64,000 bases of DNA, taken from Agroathelia rolfsii. Its lineage: Eukaryota; Basidiomycota; Agaricomycetes; Amylocorticiales; Amylocorticiaceae. Where the stretch lies: positions 3,038,001 to 3,102,000 of the forward strand of contig JABRWF010000008.1 of the NCBI GenBank assembly GCA_018343915.1, read 5' to 3'. A model generated the notes under the pieces. That model saw only the letters and a program-made list of their open reading frames with translations. It did not search any database and was not told where the DNA came from. The position numbers were made by a program, and so were the translations under genes. This document shows, piece after piece, positions 12,587 to 24,886 of the stretch. How positions within the stretch are numbered: position 1 is the stretch's first letter; every line of letters begins with the position of its first letter.

Positions 12587-15043
12587 ATGCTCGCTCACTC
12601 ATCCCCCTCACCCTCGCCGCGCACACCCAGGTCCCGCAGACGCTTGCGGACCCGGACCGGGTCTATCACGGCGTCCTATATCAACTGCTCAACCTCCGCC
12701 TCGCCACCGCCCGAGGAGTTCAACTCGCTCTTGGTATCCGTGCTCGGTTCGCCTTTTATAACGACGGCAGATGGCCAACTTCCTGCCGTGTCGGACGACT
12801 TGGACCTCGTCGACGGCGCACCCGCCGCCGTACCGCACGAGTTTGCCGTCACGCGCCCACCCTCACCCGTGCCCACGGTGGACTACAGCATGATCAGCCC
12901 TCCGAGCCCGACATTGTCTGCTATAGATGTGTTTGCAAGCTTATCTGGTGCTTCATGGGCCAGTAGCAGCAGCCCGTACCAGGGCCGTCCAGTATCCTCC
13001 TTATCAGCGTTCCATCATTGGTTAGAGCAAAGTGGAGCCGGTAGTCCACCAGGATATTATGGTGGCCATGGCCCGAACACAAGCCCACTTCGTAGGTTTT
13101 GGGATGCCCTTGCAGTCTCGCCGTCGGCGAAGAAAGGCAAAGGTCGTGAATTGTCTCCGTCGTTGTATGACGAGTCATTACCGCTTGATGGGGATGAGGG
13201 TGAGTTGGTGGACGATGAGGGGTGCTTTATCGATGTTGTGGCCATACACGGTATAGGTATGGCACTCCTGCCCCTCATTGATCTAAGATATTTACTCCTA
13301 TATATGTGTAGATATGCTATATCTTCTACCGCCAGAGATATCGCTGTACATCCTCACGTTCCTCGACCTGCCCGCGATCATGGCATGTTTGGGCGTTTCC
13401 CGTCGATGGCGTCAGCTCGCGCAGGACAACTCTGTCTGGCATCGTCTCTTTCTTCAACAAGATGGATGGAAGATCGATATCATGAGGGCACGCGCGTTGG
13501 GCTGGAAAGCGCCCTATGAACGTTATGCGCAACCGCAACAACAGACGGTGTCTCGTCCACGGTCACGGACGGCACCGCCGCTATCGCGCATGTCAAGCAG
13601 CAATAGCAGGCACGATCCGAGCCGCGAGCGAGGCACTCTGTCGATCGGCCGCCGCCAGGCATCATCGTCATCGCCATGGGCGCCTCCTCTCTCGGCGTCC
13701 ACTTCAACATCGACGCACTACTACTCGCCTATATCATCGTCGTCTGCCACGCTGCCTGTGTACCCCACACCGTCCCCTTACACCGACTCAGAGCTTGCAT
13801 TTGACTGGTCCCGCCTCTTCCGCACGCGCATGGCGCTCGAGCAGCGTTGGACGCGTGACGACGGCAGTTTTAAGCCGCGCGTGTCGAGGATCAACGGGCA
13901 TGCTGATAGTGTCTATTGCCTCGAGTTGGACACGACACGAATCTTTACTGGTTCACGCGATCGCACGATCAAGGTGTGGTCGCTCCGCACTGGTGCGCTG
14001 TTGGGCACGTTCTCGGGCGAACATAATGGGAGCGTGTTATGTCTCAAGTTTGAAAAGGACTGGGACTTTGATAGAGGTGGTCAGGGCGAGAGTAGGAGTG
14101 GTAGGAGAGGGTTCATGGTCAGCGGGAGCAGTGATCATACTGTGCGTGTGTGGGATGTGTGGACCGAGCGCAGTCGGCAACAGCGCGGGCGTGGAGAACG
14201 GGATGGGGAGGACGAGTGCGAGGTACGGGCGGAGGTTAAGGCGGTGCTGACGGGCCATGAAGGAGGTGTGCTGGATTTGAGGACTGATGAGCGGTGGATC
14301 GTCAGCTGGTTTGTGTTCTTTAAGGAATCTTCCCTTGATGCTCTTCGACTGATTGATATGTTTAGCTCTAAGGATACCCTTATCCGTGTCTGGGATCGGC
14401 GCACGCTGACAGTTCATTGCACTCTGCATGGTCATGATGGTCCCGTCAACGCCGTCGGACTCGAAAATGGACGGATAGTCAGCGCAAGTGGCGATGGAAC
14501 TATGATGCTCTGGGACATTGCTAGTGGCACACATATCCGAACGTTTGAGGGCCACGAACGCGGCCTGGCTTGCATTGAATTCAAGGTAAGGATTTTTTTC
14601 CGCACTGCCTTTGTCGTCAACCAGCTTGCTTACTTTGAAATAGAACGATTTCATTGTCTCGGGTTCAAATGACTGCAAGATCAAGATCTGGCGTGCCTCG
14701 ACGGGCGATTGTCTGCGGACACTGACGGGGCATGAGTCACTCGTGCGCGCGCTGGCGTTTGACCCCGAGCTAGGCCGGCTTGTGAGTGCAAGCTATGATC
14801 GTTCCGTGCGCGTATGGGACTTCCATACGGGCAAGCTTCTGCGCGAGTTTAGGGACGAACATGCGAGCCAGATATTTGATGTGCGGTTCAATGCAACGAA
14901 GATTGTAAGGTGAGATTTGCGAGCTGGTTGATCGCTGGATCCATTCGTGCTAGAGCTGACAATTATTATACAGTACGTCGCATGACCAAAGGATCGTCAT
15001 CTTGGATTTCTCGCAAGATACAGATGATATGCTGTTCGCGTGA
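12587..15043 (+). CDS. F-box / WD40-repeat protein, putative SCF ubiquitin-ligase substrate receptor
   Basis: Exons: 12587-13250, 13312-14308, 14366-14585, 14644-14909 and 14974-15043, giving 738 residues. The first about 220 residues are Ser/Pro-rich and disordered. An F-box follows at about 225-275 (LLPPEISLYILTFLDLPAIM ... W+RLF), which in this family binds Skp1. After a Ser/Thr-rich linker, WD40 repeats start about residue 415 and run to the C-terminus; repeat signatures include GSRDRTIKVWSL, GSSDHTVRVWDV, DTLIRVWDRR, SGDGTMMLWDIASG, GSNDCKIKIWRA and ASYDRSVRVWDFHTG. This is the layout of Cdc4/Met30/beta-TrCP-type receptors that recognise phosphorylated substrates through the propeller. 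I cannot assign it to one orthologue group. One WD blade contains a Gly/Arg/Glu-rich insertion (RQQRGRGERDGEDE). The stop overlaps no neighbour; IRE1 begins about 1 kb downstream. Confidence 0.92.
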
Positions 15044-15281
15044 GATATATGGCTGGTATGGGCACAACACACATGGAGTATACCCGCCCGCCCATCAAGG
15101 ACTTGTAAAAATATGTGAATTCTGTTGATATCCTATTCCTTCTTCCACTTCCACATTGCTCCACTTCATTATGCATTGCTATCCATCGTCTTCTCTTTTT
15201 TTCTATTAGTCTGTTTTCATATTTTTGTCTATTGGACTGGCATTCTATGATACCATCTTCCCTATTTGACTTCTCTCTTCT

Positions 15282-15343
<62 letters not shown>

Positions 15344-16018
15344 ATACTGCAATCCCACTATCTCTTGTGTATAGTATATAGTCGAACAATATATCGCATT
15401 CGTTTGTTAGCATCATCGACTGGTCGGGTCTTGGCTGCGGCGTTATCCGCGATGACTCGCAATGTAGGCCGCTTAAAGCAGTCGGAATTTGTGCCTGGAT
15501 GCTAGCGCAAAAATAAGAATTAGCTGCGCAAGATGCATGTGCTTCTGTTGACACTTTTGCGTGCTGATAATAACAGTACAGATTTAGAAGTGGTCTGGAG
15601 AATACTTTGGACTGTTGGTCCACTGGCAAGCGCTGGTTCCTGGAGTTTAATGAATGCATTATTACCAAAGCCAATATGAATGATGACCGTCTATAAGGGT
15701 GCATGTATGCGTATCTGCAGGCTACCCGGCATTGGTCATGTCCATGACGACCAGGATTTTTCTATGCCTGAGTATATGCCCACCCACTGCCAGTGGCACG
15801 GGGGTGTCACCACGGTTGCGTGTGGGCGGGCATAAAAATCAGGGAATATTTTATTATTGGCTGGAGGTGGCTGTGTCAATCCATTTGGATTCCTTCCGGC
15901 TCTTTCTGCTCCTGCTTAGGCCTATTCCTCCTCCCCATCCTCCTCCTCCTCCTCCTCGTCGGTCTCCTCTGCTCTGCTCTCTTTCTTTATACCTTTCTGG
16001 CTTCTTTATGCGCTTTCG
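15044..16018 (+). other. Intergenic region upstream of IRE1
   Basis: Holds the 3' flank of the F-box gene and the promoter side of IRE1. The main visible structure is a long CT microsatellite at 15287-15339. A CCT-rich pyrimidine tract at about 15926-15975 sits just before the IRE1 start. Several open frames here are products of the repeat. Confidence 0.6.
15287..15339 (+). repeat. (CT)n microsatellite, about 26 units
   Basis: A perfect dinucleotide run is visible, preceded by imperfect TCTCTTCTCT repeats. It lies between convergent transcription end and promoter space of two + strand genes. Confidence 0.95.
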
Positions 16019-19000
16019 ATGACGCCTCTGCTGCTCTCTGCCGCTCTTGTGCTCTCCGCGGCTGTCTCTGCGGTCAAACTCAGGGAGGACTCGTCCCACC
16101 TCACCGGCCTCGTCGCCAAGCGCTCTCAGCACGACTACCGCTTCACCCCGCCCGCATCCAGCTCTGGCGTTGAAGACGATCTCCACCTGCTCGATATCGT
16201 TCTCGTCGCATCCGTCGATGGCAAGTTCCATGCTCTCAATCGCACATCGGGCCATAAGCTCTGGTCCATGTCTTCTCCGTCCTCCGCACCCTTAACCACA
16301 ACAAAAACGGCAACTACAACCACATCGTCGTCCTCTTTTTCCTCATCCTCGTCATCAAACAATGCGCTTTCCGCAGCCCTCAGCCCCCTCGTGCGCACGG
16401 CACACAACAATGACGAAAGCGAGCTGTATGTGATCGAGCCACAAACGGGCGACATCTATGTCATGAACTCCGGCTCGAGCTCGCTGCAGCGTCTCGACTT
16501 TAGCATGCCTCAGCTCGTTGACATGTCTCCTTTTAGCTTCGCCGGCGACGAAGACCGGCGTGTGTTTGTGGGCAAGAAGGAGACATCGCTTCTTCAGGTC
16601 GAGCTGGAGACCGGCAGGATCACGGCGACGATCAACACCGAATGTCCGTGGGACCCGATGCAGGACTTGTCGGAAGATGCGATGCTTGATTTGGATGAAT
16701 TAGAGGGTATGGCTCCGCCCAAGGCGACCGAGGTGTACATTGGACGAACTGGTATGTCTATCGTCGCTATCTCTAATATTGGTCCATTTTTTAATGCACT
16801 GCCTCTGCCCTTTCGTACCTTATACATGGACACTAGACTACTATATTTCAATCTACTCTCGTTCAAACTCTGGTTCTTCAATCCGCACGCCGATCCAGAA
16901 TCTGTCCTTTTCAACGTATGGTCCCAATAATCAGGATAACGCACTACAGGCCGTATATAGACGCACGGCGGACAATGCTTACGTCCAGCCCCTGCCCAAC
17001 GGAAATGTTTTTGCGTTCCGGGCTACAGATACTATGCGCAATTCGAAGCAACTGTGGGGAAATCAGTTTGATAACCCCATGTATGGCCCTTTTCAGCTGC
17101 TCTGTCTCCATACCCAATTTCTTAATCCATATTATATTTGCAATTTTTTAGAGTCGCTGTCTTCGACGTCGTCCAATCCAAGACTACACGCTCCTCGCAC
17201 CCATTCGTCCTTCTCCAACCTCGGCCTCGTTTGGAAGATCTCGACTCGCCGGGGTATGCCGGAACCAACCCGAACGATTTCCCCAACTTTGACTCGGCCT
17301 ACGTCGGCCTAGTAGAGGAAACTGGCTCGCTCTTCACCATGACGCCATCACGTTTTCCCCTCGTCGTCTTCGGCGATGCTAATCTCCGCCTCGGCTCAGG
17401 TTCGCGACACGATATCGATGCGCTCACGCGCCAGCGCCAGTGGCGTGAGTACTGTGAAGAAGAGGCGAACAACATCGGTGGTGGTGATCGCAGATGCCTT
17501 GTTGGTGTACGGCCGCTGCAGACTGGCTCAAGCCGGTCAATGTTGCTTGATGGTGCGCCGTTTGTTCAGCCATCGCCTTTACCATCGGAAGTCTCCCCCG
17601 TTACTCTTCCTGGCGATGAAGCAGAGGGGGTAGAGCAGCGCTTTGAAGACGTCGTGGCGCTGCCTCCTGCCAAGGGGAGCAACTCGAGCATCAAGCTGCC
17701 ATGGCTCATCATGCCAGGCAACGACACGCAGACGACAGCGGCGGCCGTGTTGGCCACCGCCAACGCCTTCTGGGGCGTCTGCTCGTTCTTGTTTGCTGTT
17801 GCCTATGGCGTCTTCTGGTTCGTATCGAAGAAGAAACGGGCTACTGTGGTTTCTCCTCCATCTACCACTGTTACTGTCTCGCCACCATCTAGTGGAGATA
17901 TTTCAGAGAAATCTGTCCAGGAACAGGTGTCAGCCGTGGTTCGGGTGCCCCTTGAGCCCGTGCCCGATCATCCGGCGGAGGTGGTTGTGCCTGCTGCGGC
18001 CACGGCCATCGTCGCAACGCCGTCAACAGGTTCTACAACTGATGAAGCAGCGCAGAGTGAGGCAGGCGATATCAACAAGGAAGCCGGCGTGGGTTCTCCA
18101 CAGCTGGATGCCAACGGCACCGTTGTTCCTGCCTCGCCCAAGCCCCCTGTGAAGAAAACCCGCCGGGGCGGGCGGGGTAATGGGAAGAAGAAAAAGTCTC
18201 AAGGCGAGGACAAGGAAAATAATGGGGCTGATGGTGCGCTGACAAAGGAATTGGATGATGTACTGGGCGCGTTGGCGCCCTCGTCGATGCTGGTTCCTCC
18301 ACCTTCAGCCAAAGTGGCTTCAGGACCGTCTTTGGTTGTTTCTGACAAGATACTAGGTATGCTTTTTTGTGACATTGGTGTGATGATAGGCTCAAACTGG
18401 AGTCTTTTCTCAGGCTTTGGATCTCATGGTACGGTTGTGTACGAGGGCTCGCTACAAGGCCGCGCCGTAGCCGTCAAACGTCTCCTCCAAGACTTCGTCA
18501 CGCTCGCCTCGCGCGAAGTGAGCATTCTACAAGAATCCGACGACCACCCGAACGTCATCAGGTATTACTATCAAGAGGCACACGCCAATTTCCTTTACAT
18601 CGCCCTTGAACTCTGTCCCGCCTCGTTGGCAGACATTGTCGAGCGCCCAGACGCGCACGCTACACTCGTGGGTGCATTCGACCCCAAGCGCGCGCTGCGC
18701 CAGATCACCGCCGGTCTCCGGCATCTGCACGCACTCAAGATTGTACATCGTGACATCAAGCCACAGAACATCCTCATCTCACAACAAACATCTACCGGCC
18801 GTGCCGGTGGCGGGTATCGCATGCTTATCTCCGACTTTGGCCTGTGCAAGAAGCTGGACGTGGACCAGACGAGCTTCTTACCGACGGCGCAGGGTGCCAT
18901 GGCGGCCGGTACTGTTGGCTGGCGCGCGCCGGAAATTTTGAGGGGTGAGGTGACGTTCGACGAGGCGTCGATGAGTGATGATTCGCTGTCGTCGCGCGGT

Positions 19001-19890
19001 AGTACCGGTACCGTCACAGGCTTCGGGGCAAGCATAGGCAGCACCGGTAGCAGTGGCACGACGACCAATAACGGCAAGGCGACGCGGCTGACCAAGTCTG
19101 TGGATATCTTTGCGCTTGGATGTTTGTTTTATTATGTCCTCACGAGCGGTGGACATCCATATGGAGATCGGTTCGAGCGCGAGGGGAATATTATGAAGGA
19201 TAACAAAAACCTAGAAGGTGTCGAGCGATTCGGTGAAGAAGGTATCGAGGCGGCGCATTTGATTACGCAGATGCTTGCTCCTGAACCATCAGTACGGTAC
19301 GTCGTTGAACTATCGATCAACGCTTACTGTCTTCCTGCAATTCTAATCATGTCTCCATTACTTGTTTTATTTTAGGCCTGACACAACCAAATGCCTAATC
19401 CATCCATTTTTCTGGGACTCGTCCCGCCGGCTGACGTTCCTTCAGGATGCATCAGATCGGTTTGAGATCATGTGCCGCGATCCGCGCGACCCGAACTTGG
19501 TGACACTAGAGACGAATGCGGTCCGAGTGGTCGGGAATGACTGGCACTCGCGCCTAGACAAGATCTTCATAGATAACTTGGGCAAGTTTAGAAAGTATGA
19601 TGGCAAGTCCGTTCAGGATCTATTGCGTGCGTTGAGGAACAAGGTTTGTTTGCTTTTCCTGGATTCGGTTGGTACATACAAACTAATTGTTTTCCGTTGT
19701 ATAGAAAAATCATTATCAAGACTTGCCGGACAATGTCAAGAGACATTTGGGACCTATGCCCGAGGGATTCTTGGCTTACTTCACGCGACGGTATCCCTAC
19801 CTCTTCCTCCATGTGCATGGCGTCATCTCCGAGACTGCTCTACACACGGAATCGATGTTCAGGTCGTATTACGATCCGCCAGAGATATAA
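16019..19890 (+). CDS. IRE1: IRE1, ER unfolded-protein sensor kinase / endoribonuclease
   Basis: Single-pass ER membrane sensor that splices HAC1/XBP1-type mRNA in the unfolded protein response. Exons: 16019-16751, 16837-17080, 17152-18356, 18414-19296, 19376-19643 and 19705-19890, total 3519 nt, 1172 residues. Residues 1-18 are a signal peptide. The luminal domain carries propeller strands such as LVASVDGKFHALNRTSGHKLW. One membrane segment lies at about 522-552 (FWGVCSFLFAVAYGVFWFV followed by SKKKR). The linker is Pro/Val/Ala-rich and basic. The kinase starts at about 728: GFGSHGTVVYEG glycine loop, VAVKRL lysine, IVHRDIKPQN catalytic loop, ISDFGL. The KEN RNase domain occupies about 1023-1172 (WHSRLDKIF, KNHYQDLP, GFLAYFTRRYPYLFLHVH). 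Odd: about 50 residues rich in Ser/Gly/Thr sit between the APE motif (about 897) and SVDIFALG (about 955), longer than I would expect for Ire1. The gene appears intact. Confidence 0.97.
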
Positions 19891-20957
19891 ACCATCGTCC
19901 ACTCTCCGTTCATCCCGAATTCTTTACGAACGATTCTTCTTTCTACTCATGATTTGTTTTGCATTAAGCTATCTATTTGTTATTGCCGGTGACACACCCT
20001 AACCTACACCTCCGATCATTACACTTCTTAAAATGCTTTTCTCCTTTTGTGCATTTGCACTTGTTTGTTTCATTTATTGTCAGTGCTATCGCTGTTTTCT
20101 TCTGTTCTCCTTTCGTGATCAGCAACATCCCCGATTATGGATTCCCCGAGAAAAAAAAATACCTAACCCGATTCAGTACTAACGACAACATGCACATTCA
20201 CCCATACAGATATTCATCACGCCTATCATCCTCATCGACCCATCCCCTCCCCCCAATATCACCATCATTGATATCACCTCAGCTCATCAATCATCGCCTG
20301 CTTGTTTTACTCTTTCTGGGTTGGTCTTTTCTTTGGGATTAAAACGCAAGGTTTTCTTCTTTGCTTCCTTCTTTGCCCTTGCCGGCGTCGCACACTTTTA
20401 GTAATAACGAAGCTTGAGCTCATCTATATTTTCTTCTCGCTCTCGTCCACTTTTTCCCCCCATCGTTATGACGTTTCTTTTGTATTTGTATTTACTTGTA
20501 ACTTAGTATTACAAAACTCGGAATATATCAGCTTGGTGCTAGATTTTTTGCGCGTGATGTATGGATTATGAAGTTGATGAATGGGGTTCGTATTTCGTGC
20601 TGGTGGGTGCTTGTGATCCATCTCCTTTGGGCAGATTGTCGGAGTCTGCTTATGGGTGACCCAACTCCGACAACCTGACCTAGTGGCTGATATTCACTAG
20701 CGGTTTACTAACGTTGCTCACTTAGACAATTGTTCAAAGCTTCAATGAATTGGGGTTATGTTCTGGATATTTATCTTGAATGGGGTCATGCTCAACTTTG
20801 TTTACAACCTAATAACCTGCTGAGTTATATTCATTAAATGTTGCCTCAATTTACATGTGCTAGCAAGTGTAATCCAAAACTACACTAAATGTAGATACTG
20901 CAACAAGTGAAATTCAGCCAAGTCAGAGTCTGCCTAATAGAGACTACATTATAACTC
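19891..20957. other. Intergenic, 3' flank of IRE1
   Basis: AT-rich sequence with short open frames only up to about 20570 and none of 60 codons beyond. It leads into the foldback element. No gene is supported. Confidence 0.5.
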
Positions 20958-21192
20958 CATCAGCAAAATTACATATTTCTTTTTCTATACTTTTTGATAC
21001 TTGTGCAAGATGAGTGGACTTCTAGAACAAGCAGTTAGTTCTTGTCCAAGGAGAAAAGCAAAAAAGAGCCTATACTTTTGATACTTTTTCACTTTTCTAC
21101 TTGTACAAGAACTGACTACTTGTTCTAGAAGTCCACTCATTTTGTACAAGTATTAAAAAGTGTAGAAAAAGCAATATGTAATTTTGCTGATG
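20958..21192. mobile_element. Foldback / MITE-like inverted-repeat element
   Basis: Two arms of about 90-93 nt are near-perfect reverse complements: left arm about 20958-21050 starting CATCAGCAAAATTACATAT, right arm about 21100-21192 ending TATGTAATTTTGCTGATG. They are separated by about 50 nt. Matching cores include AGTGGACTTCTAGAACAAG on the left and its complement at about 21118-21136. The spacer repeats part of the arm (CTATACTTTTGATAC). There is no open frame. The structure is that of a non-autonomous foldback element or MITE, or a long hairpin. No convincing target-site duplication was found, so mobility is inferred. Confidence 0.75.
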
Positions 21193-22733
21193 ATTATGCT
21201 TATCCTTGTTCTTGGATGCGGTACATAGACAAACAAATAAAGTAACTACTACAAAAATTTGTAGCTACATGCTATAGTCATGCACCATGTGACTGTGACT
21301 CTATCACTCCCTTCGAGGCAATGGATTGGATTGCCTATTCTAACAACTTTCACACAGTTGAAAATGATATTGTGCCATAGTGAAGAAGGTATACATTTTT
21401 CCAGATCTTCTTGTTGAAATCACGAGCTTATCATGACGTGTCACGAATGTAACGAACGCCTGTTATAGGCAAGTTTCCTTATTTGTTCTTCTACCGTATG
21501 TACGAGTTTTTCCTATCTCTTCGTGTTCCTACTGTACGACTTTCTCTTGCTCTCATATCTCACTGTCATGGCCACTTTACCAGAGATGAATTATTACGAT
21601 TATTCAGTATTTTACATGTATATAAGAACGATTTACATGTACTACAATCTACAGTGTCTCTTGTGTGTTTATTCGTCTTGTCTGATTTAAATCCGACACT
21701 CCGGTGCTGCTCGATTATCTCGCGTCACGCGTTACCCGCCGGTATCATACCCTTTTAGACTTCTGTGTGCTTTGATTTTCAAATAAGATAGCACATGTAA
21801 GATCAAACTTTCAAGATTGCCTTATCCCTTCACCTAATATCAGTGGCAATTCTCTCCAGCAATGAGTAGTAACTGACACCCGACCGAAGGATATATATTG
21901 ATCAAGTCTAGATTCCTGATATCAATCAACATAAGTTACACTTGTTCCACTGACATTGACAAGATAAACTAAGCTTTGCCCACCATCATAGCCTAAGCTA
22001 CTAGTACCGTGTCTTAGACTTCACTATTTCAAATCATTGAATGGTCGCAATGCACACCAGTATACCACGTATAGTGTTATGATATTTCATCTGACTTTAT
22101 ATGCCTCTTCCTACCAGACCACAAACTCTGTGTACTATTTTAAAAAAACAAGACGAGAGCCACAGCCAAAAAAAAACTTGAACTCCTTTTGACAAAAGAC
22201 TTCCGCAAAAGAGCTACTGACATCTTCCTGTTGTTTGATATTTTCTAGGTGTAATCAAACACGTGAATCTCTAGCAAGTCTAAGGGGCGCCGCGGCGACT
22301 GTGTACCAGGACAGACATATTCCAGATCTGTCATTTGGCCTGCCATAATTAACAATGATTACTCAGAATTGTGAGCAAAGCAGCGCCTTTACACTTCCAT
22401 GATATCGGTATAACTCAGTCACTATTAGTCAGAATGAGTGAGAGGAATAAATAGCCAGAGTTTGTATAAGAAACTATCGATTACCCAGGCTCACTCGGAC
22501 ACGGACGTTGTCCGACGAATTGCAACATGTACGGCCTGAACCCACATTTTGTCCGTTGTTATTAAAGTCAATATAAATTGCGTAGCAGGATTACTAAGAG
22601 TCATCCCGTATGCATATCTGGCCTGCGGCAGCCCAATTCCTACTTAACGCATGCATGAGACCACCATGAGCAGCAAGAAAGCCCTGACTTCTTTTTTCTC
22701 ACACATAGACAACCACAAGTCATCCGAACTATC
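21193..22733. other. AT-rich intergenic region upstream of the SDR cluster
   Basis: One weak 91-codon frame at 21483-21758 (+) shows no family resemblance. Otherwise stops are frequent. The last 250 bp form the promoter region of the first SDR gene and share words with the promoter of the second SDR gene (for example ATTCCTACTTAA near 22636 and 24781). Confidence 0.5.
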
Positions 22734-23761
22734 ATGCCAGCAACGGTTTATCTCATTTCTGGAGCAAATCGAGGCATTGGTATGTTTTGGCGCTCTTTCT
22801 GGAGTATATATATGCTGAATGACACATCCGATATAGGACTCGGATTTGTTAAAGCTCTCGTAAAACGCGATAATGTTATTGTATTCGCGGGAGCTCGTGA
22901 TCTGAGCCATGTGTCAGAATTGGAAGCTCTTGCAAAGGAGTTCCCCGGAAAGCTTTACATAGTAAAGTTGGTCTCTGCCGATGGAGCTAGCAATAGGGCT
23001 GCCGTTGAGGAAATAAAAGCAAAGGCCGGAAGACTGGATGTTATCATTGCTAATGCAGGTCCGTTTGCGGCTGATCCACTGTTGATATCACAGTTTCAAA
23101 GCTGATTAGCTTCTTGAAGGCATTGCTAAATCTATGGAGGTGTCGACACTTGAGATGCCAGCACAGGCTATGAAAGACCATTATGAGGTATGCCAGAGAA
23201 TATACCGTTGAACCTACAGGAATTCTGGCTGACAATATATGTTACAGGTCAATGTTATCGGGCCCCTTGTGCTTTTCCAAGCTTCCTATCCTCTACTCCA
23301 GGCCAGTAACCCTGCACCCAAATTCGTCGTCATATCATCTCGATTGGGTAGTTTTGCCATCGGATCGGCCCATGTTGGTGCTGTTCCCTATGGTGTATCC
23401 AAGTCTGCGGTAAACTACCTCTGTCGAAAACTGCACTTTGAAAATGACGGTCTAAGTGAGCTTCGTTAATGACTTTGTTGCTTTGACATGAGCTGATTTC
23501 TTGGATAAGTTGTATTCCCTATGTGCCCTGGACCAGTGGATACAGACATGTGTATGAAACTTTTGTTATCATTTTTCGAGAAATCTGTTACTTACTATAG
23601 CTTTAGCTGCTTCCAGTCAGGATATTGAGCTCTTCAAGGGGATAACGTTCATACCCGTGGATCAGGCCGTGGATCAGATGCTTCCTACGATAGACAATGC
23701 TACACGGCCCGAAACTGGACCGGTATTCCACACGGTCGAAGGTACTGTTGCGCCGTGGTAA
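22734..23761 (+). CDS. Short-chain dehydrogenase/reductase, tandem copy 1
   Basis: A classical NAD(P)-dependent SDR, likely a cytosolic ketoreductase; its substrate cannot be told. Exons: 22734-22779, 22837-23058, 23120-23187, 23248-23455, 23510-23551 and 23601-23761, giving 248 residues, the usual SDR length. Motifs in order: N-terminal cofactor loop SGANRGIG (TGxxxGIG type) at about 9-16, VFAGARD after beta-2, IIANAG (NAG motif), VVISSRLGS (catalytic Ser strand), YGVSKSAVN (catalytic Tyr-x-x-x-Lys), and FPMCPGPVDTDM (PG motif after the active site). In fungi such proteins are often labelled norsolorinic-acid-ketoreductase-like, but no toxin pathway is implied here. The next gene has the same six-exon plan, phases and start context (ACTATCATGCCAGCAAC), so the two are a tandem duplication that includes the promoter. 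Confidence 0.93.
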
Positions 23762-24886
23762 TGATCCATCCCTTCTTGCTTCAAGGACATTAGGGACTTC
23801 AAATAGCTCTAGTGTATCACATCAAGTTGATGTCAACATGTATTTAGTTGCATTACACTTTGATTTCGAATATATAATTCTGATTTCGTTCCACTTGAGA
23901 TTTCTGGGTCTGTAAGCATGCCTGCACTTGGTCTTGGATTTCTTGGTAGCTCAGACACCGGTATGACCTAGAAGACGCGGGTGAGCTCGAGGAATACATT
24001 CTGAAAGAGTGAAAGCCTACTCATTCGCTCATCTCTAGTCTAGTCGTCGATTGGATATGCATACATGTAGAAATGGTCGCATCTCGGCGATTAGTCAGAT
24101 AGAATACACACTTTTGGGGAGGACCTATTACGCACACTAGACTGTTTGCAAATTTGAGATAAGTGTAAGCTTTAGTTGTCAAGCTCTGATTATAAAGGCA
24201 TGCTGATGATGGCATGCCGATGACGGCATGCCAAGCATTTGATGGAGTCTTGCCATCGCATGATCCCACAGTGCTTGAGTTCACGCGTACTGGTAAGTGT
24301 AACTTGAAGCTTGTTTTTGTAAGACGAGAACCATCCCTCTCTAAATATTACATAGTGCAACCGAATGCATAGTATAATGGCGAAAAGTTCGGTGGCGGGT
24401 GCTTAGGACGCGTATAGATGCCTTTGTAAGCCATGCAAAAAGGGGCTGCGGAATCGGCAGATAGCAGTCGGATGCGTCTGGTGTACTGATGCTTATATGT
24501 CCAAATTTGATATTAGTATCAGCGTAATAATTTTGTTCTCTTTGGCTTTCATAGATAATAGTGATTACTCGTGCTGACTCGGAGCCCATCCATCAGCAAG
24601 CCGGTGGGGTGACGTGTCCGTAACATTAAGATTGGTGGCATTGTCGTTTACCCACAATCTAGGCCAACTCGGACCGCAACTTGGACCCACATGCCGTCCG
24701 TATCTATTGCGGTCAACGTGGATTGCGTACAAGGATGACAAAGGACCACCTCGTACACAATTACGTACCACGGCGACCGAATTCCTACTTAATGGACGCA
24801 TGGAAAATATCATGGACAACATTACAAAGTTTCTCTTTCCACAAATCCACATCTCCTATCAACCCCTACAAGTCACTTGAACTATC
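23762..24886. other. Inter-SDR spacer with duplicated promoter words
   Basis: No gene is supported. The distal part resembles the upstream region of SDR copy 1 (a CCCACAT..CCGT motif, ATTGCGTA, ATTCCTACTTAA, and the leader just before ATG), as expected if the promoter was duplicated with the gene. A small tandem repeat lies at 24197-24238. Confidence 0.55.
24197..24238 (+). repeat. Three tandem 14-nt units (GGCATGC-type)
   Basis: Units read ggcatgctgatgat, ggcatgccgatgac and ggcatgccaagcat. Each contains or nearly contains the palindrome GGCATGCC. It lies between the two SDR genes. The function is unknown; clustered palindromes could be protein-binding sites. Confidence 0.7.

Noticed and set aside
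15115..15704. Frames of 79-235 codons over the CT microsatellite, on both strands
   Set aside because: Their length comes from the dinucleotide repeat (Leu/Ser or Arg/Glu runs) and they show no other coding signal.
21483..21758. 91-codon + frame between IRE1 and the SDR genes
   Set aside because: Hydrophobic AT-driven composition with no recognisable motif; isolated single frame.
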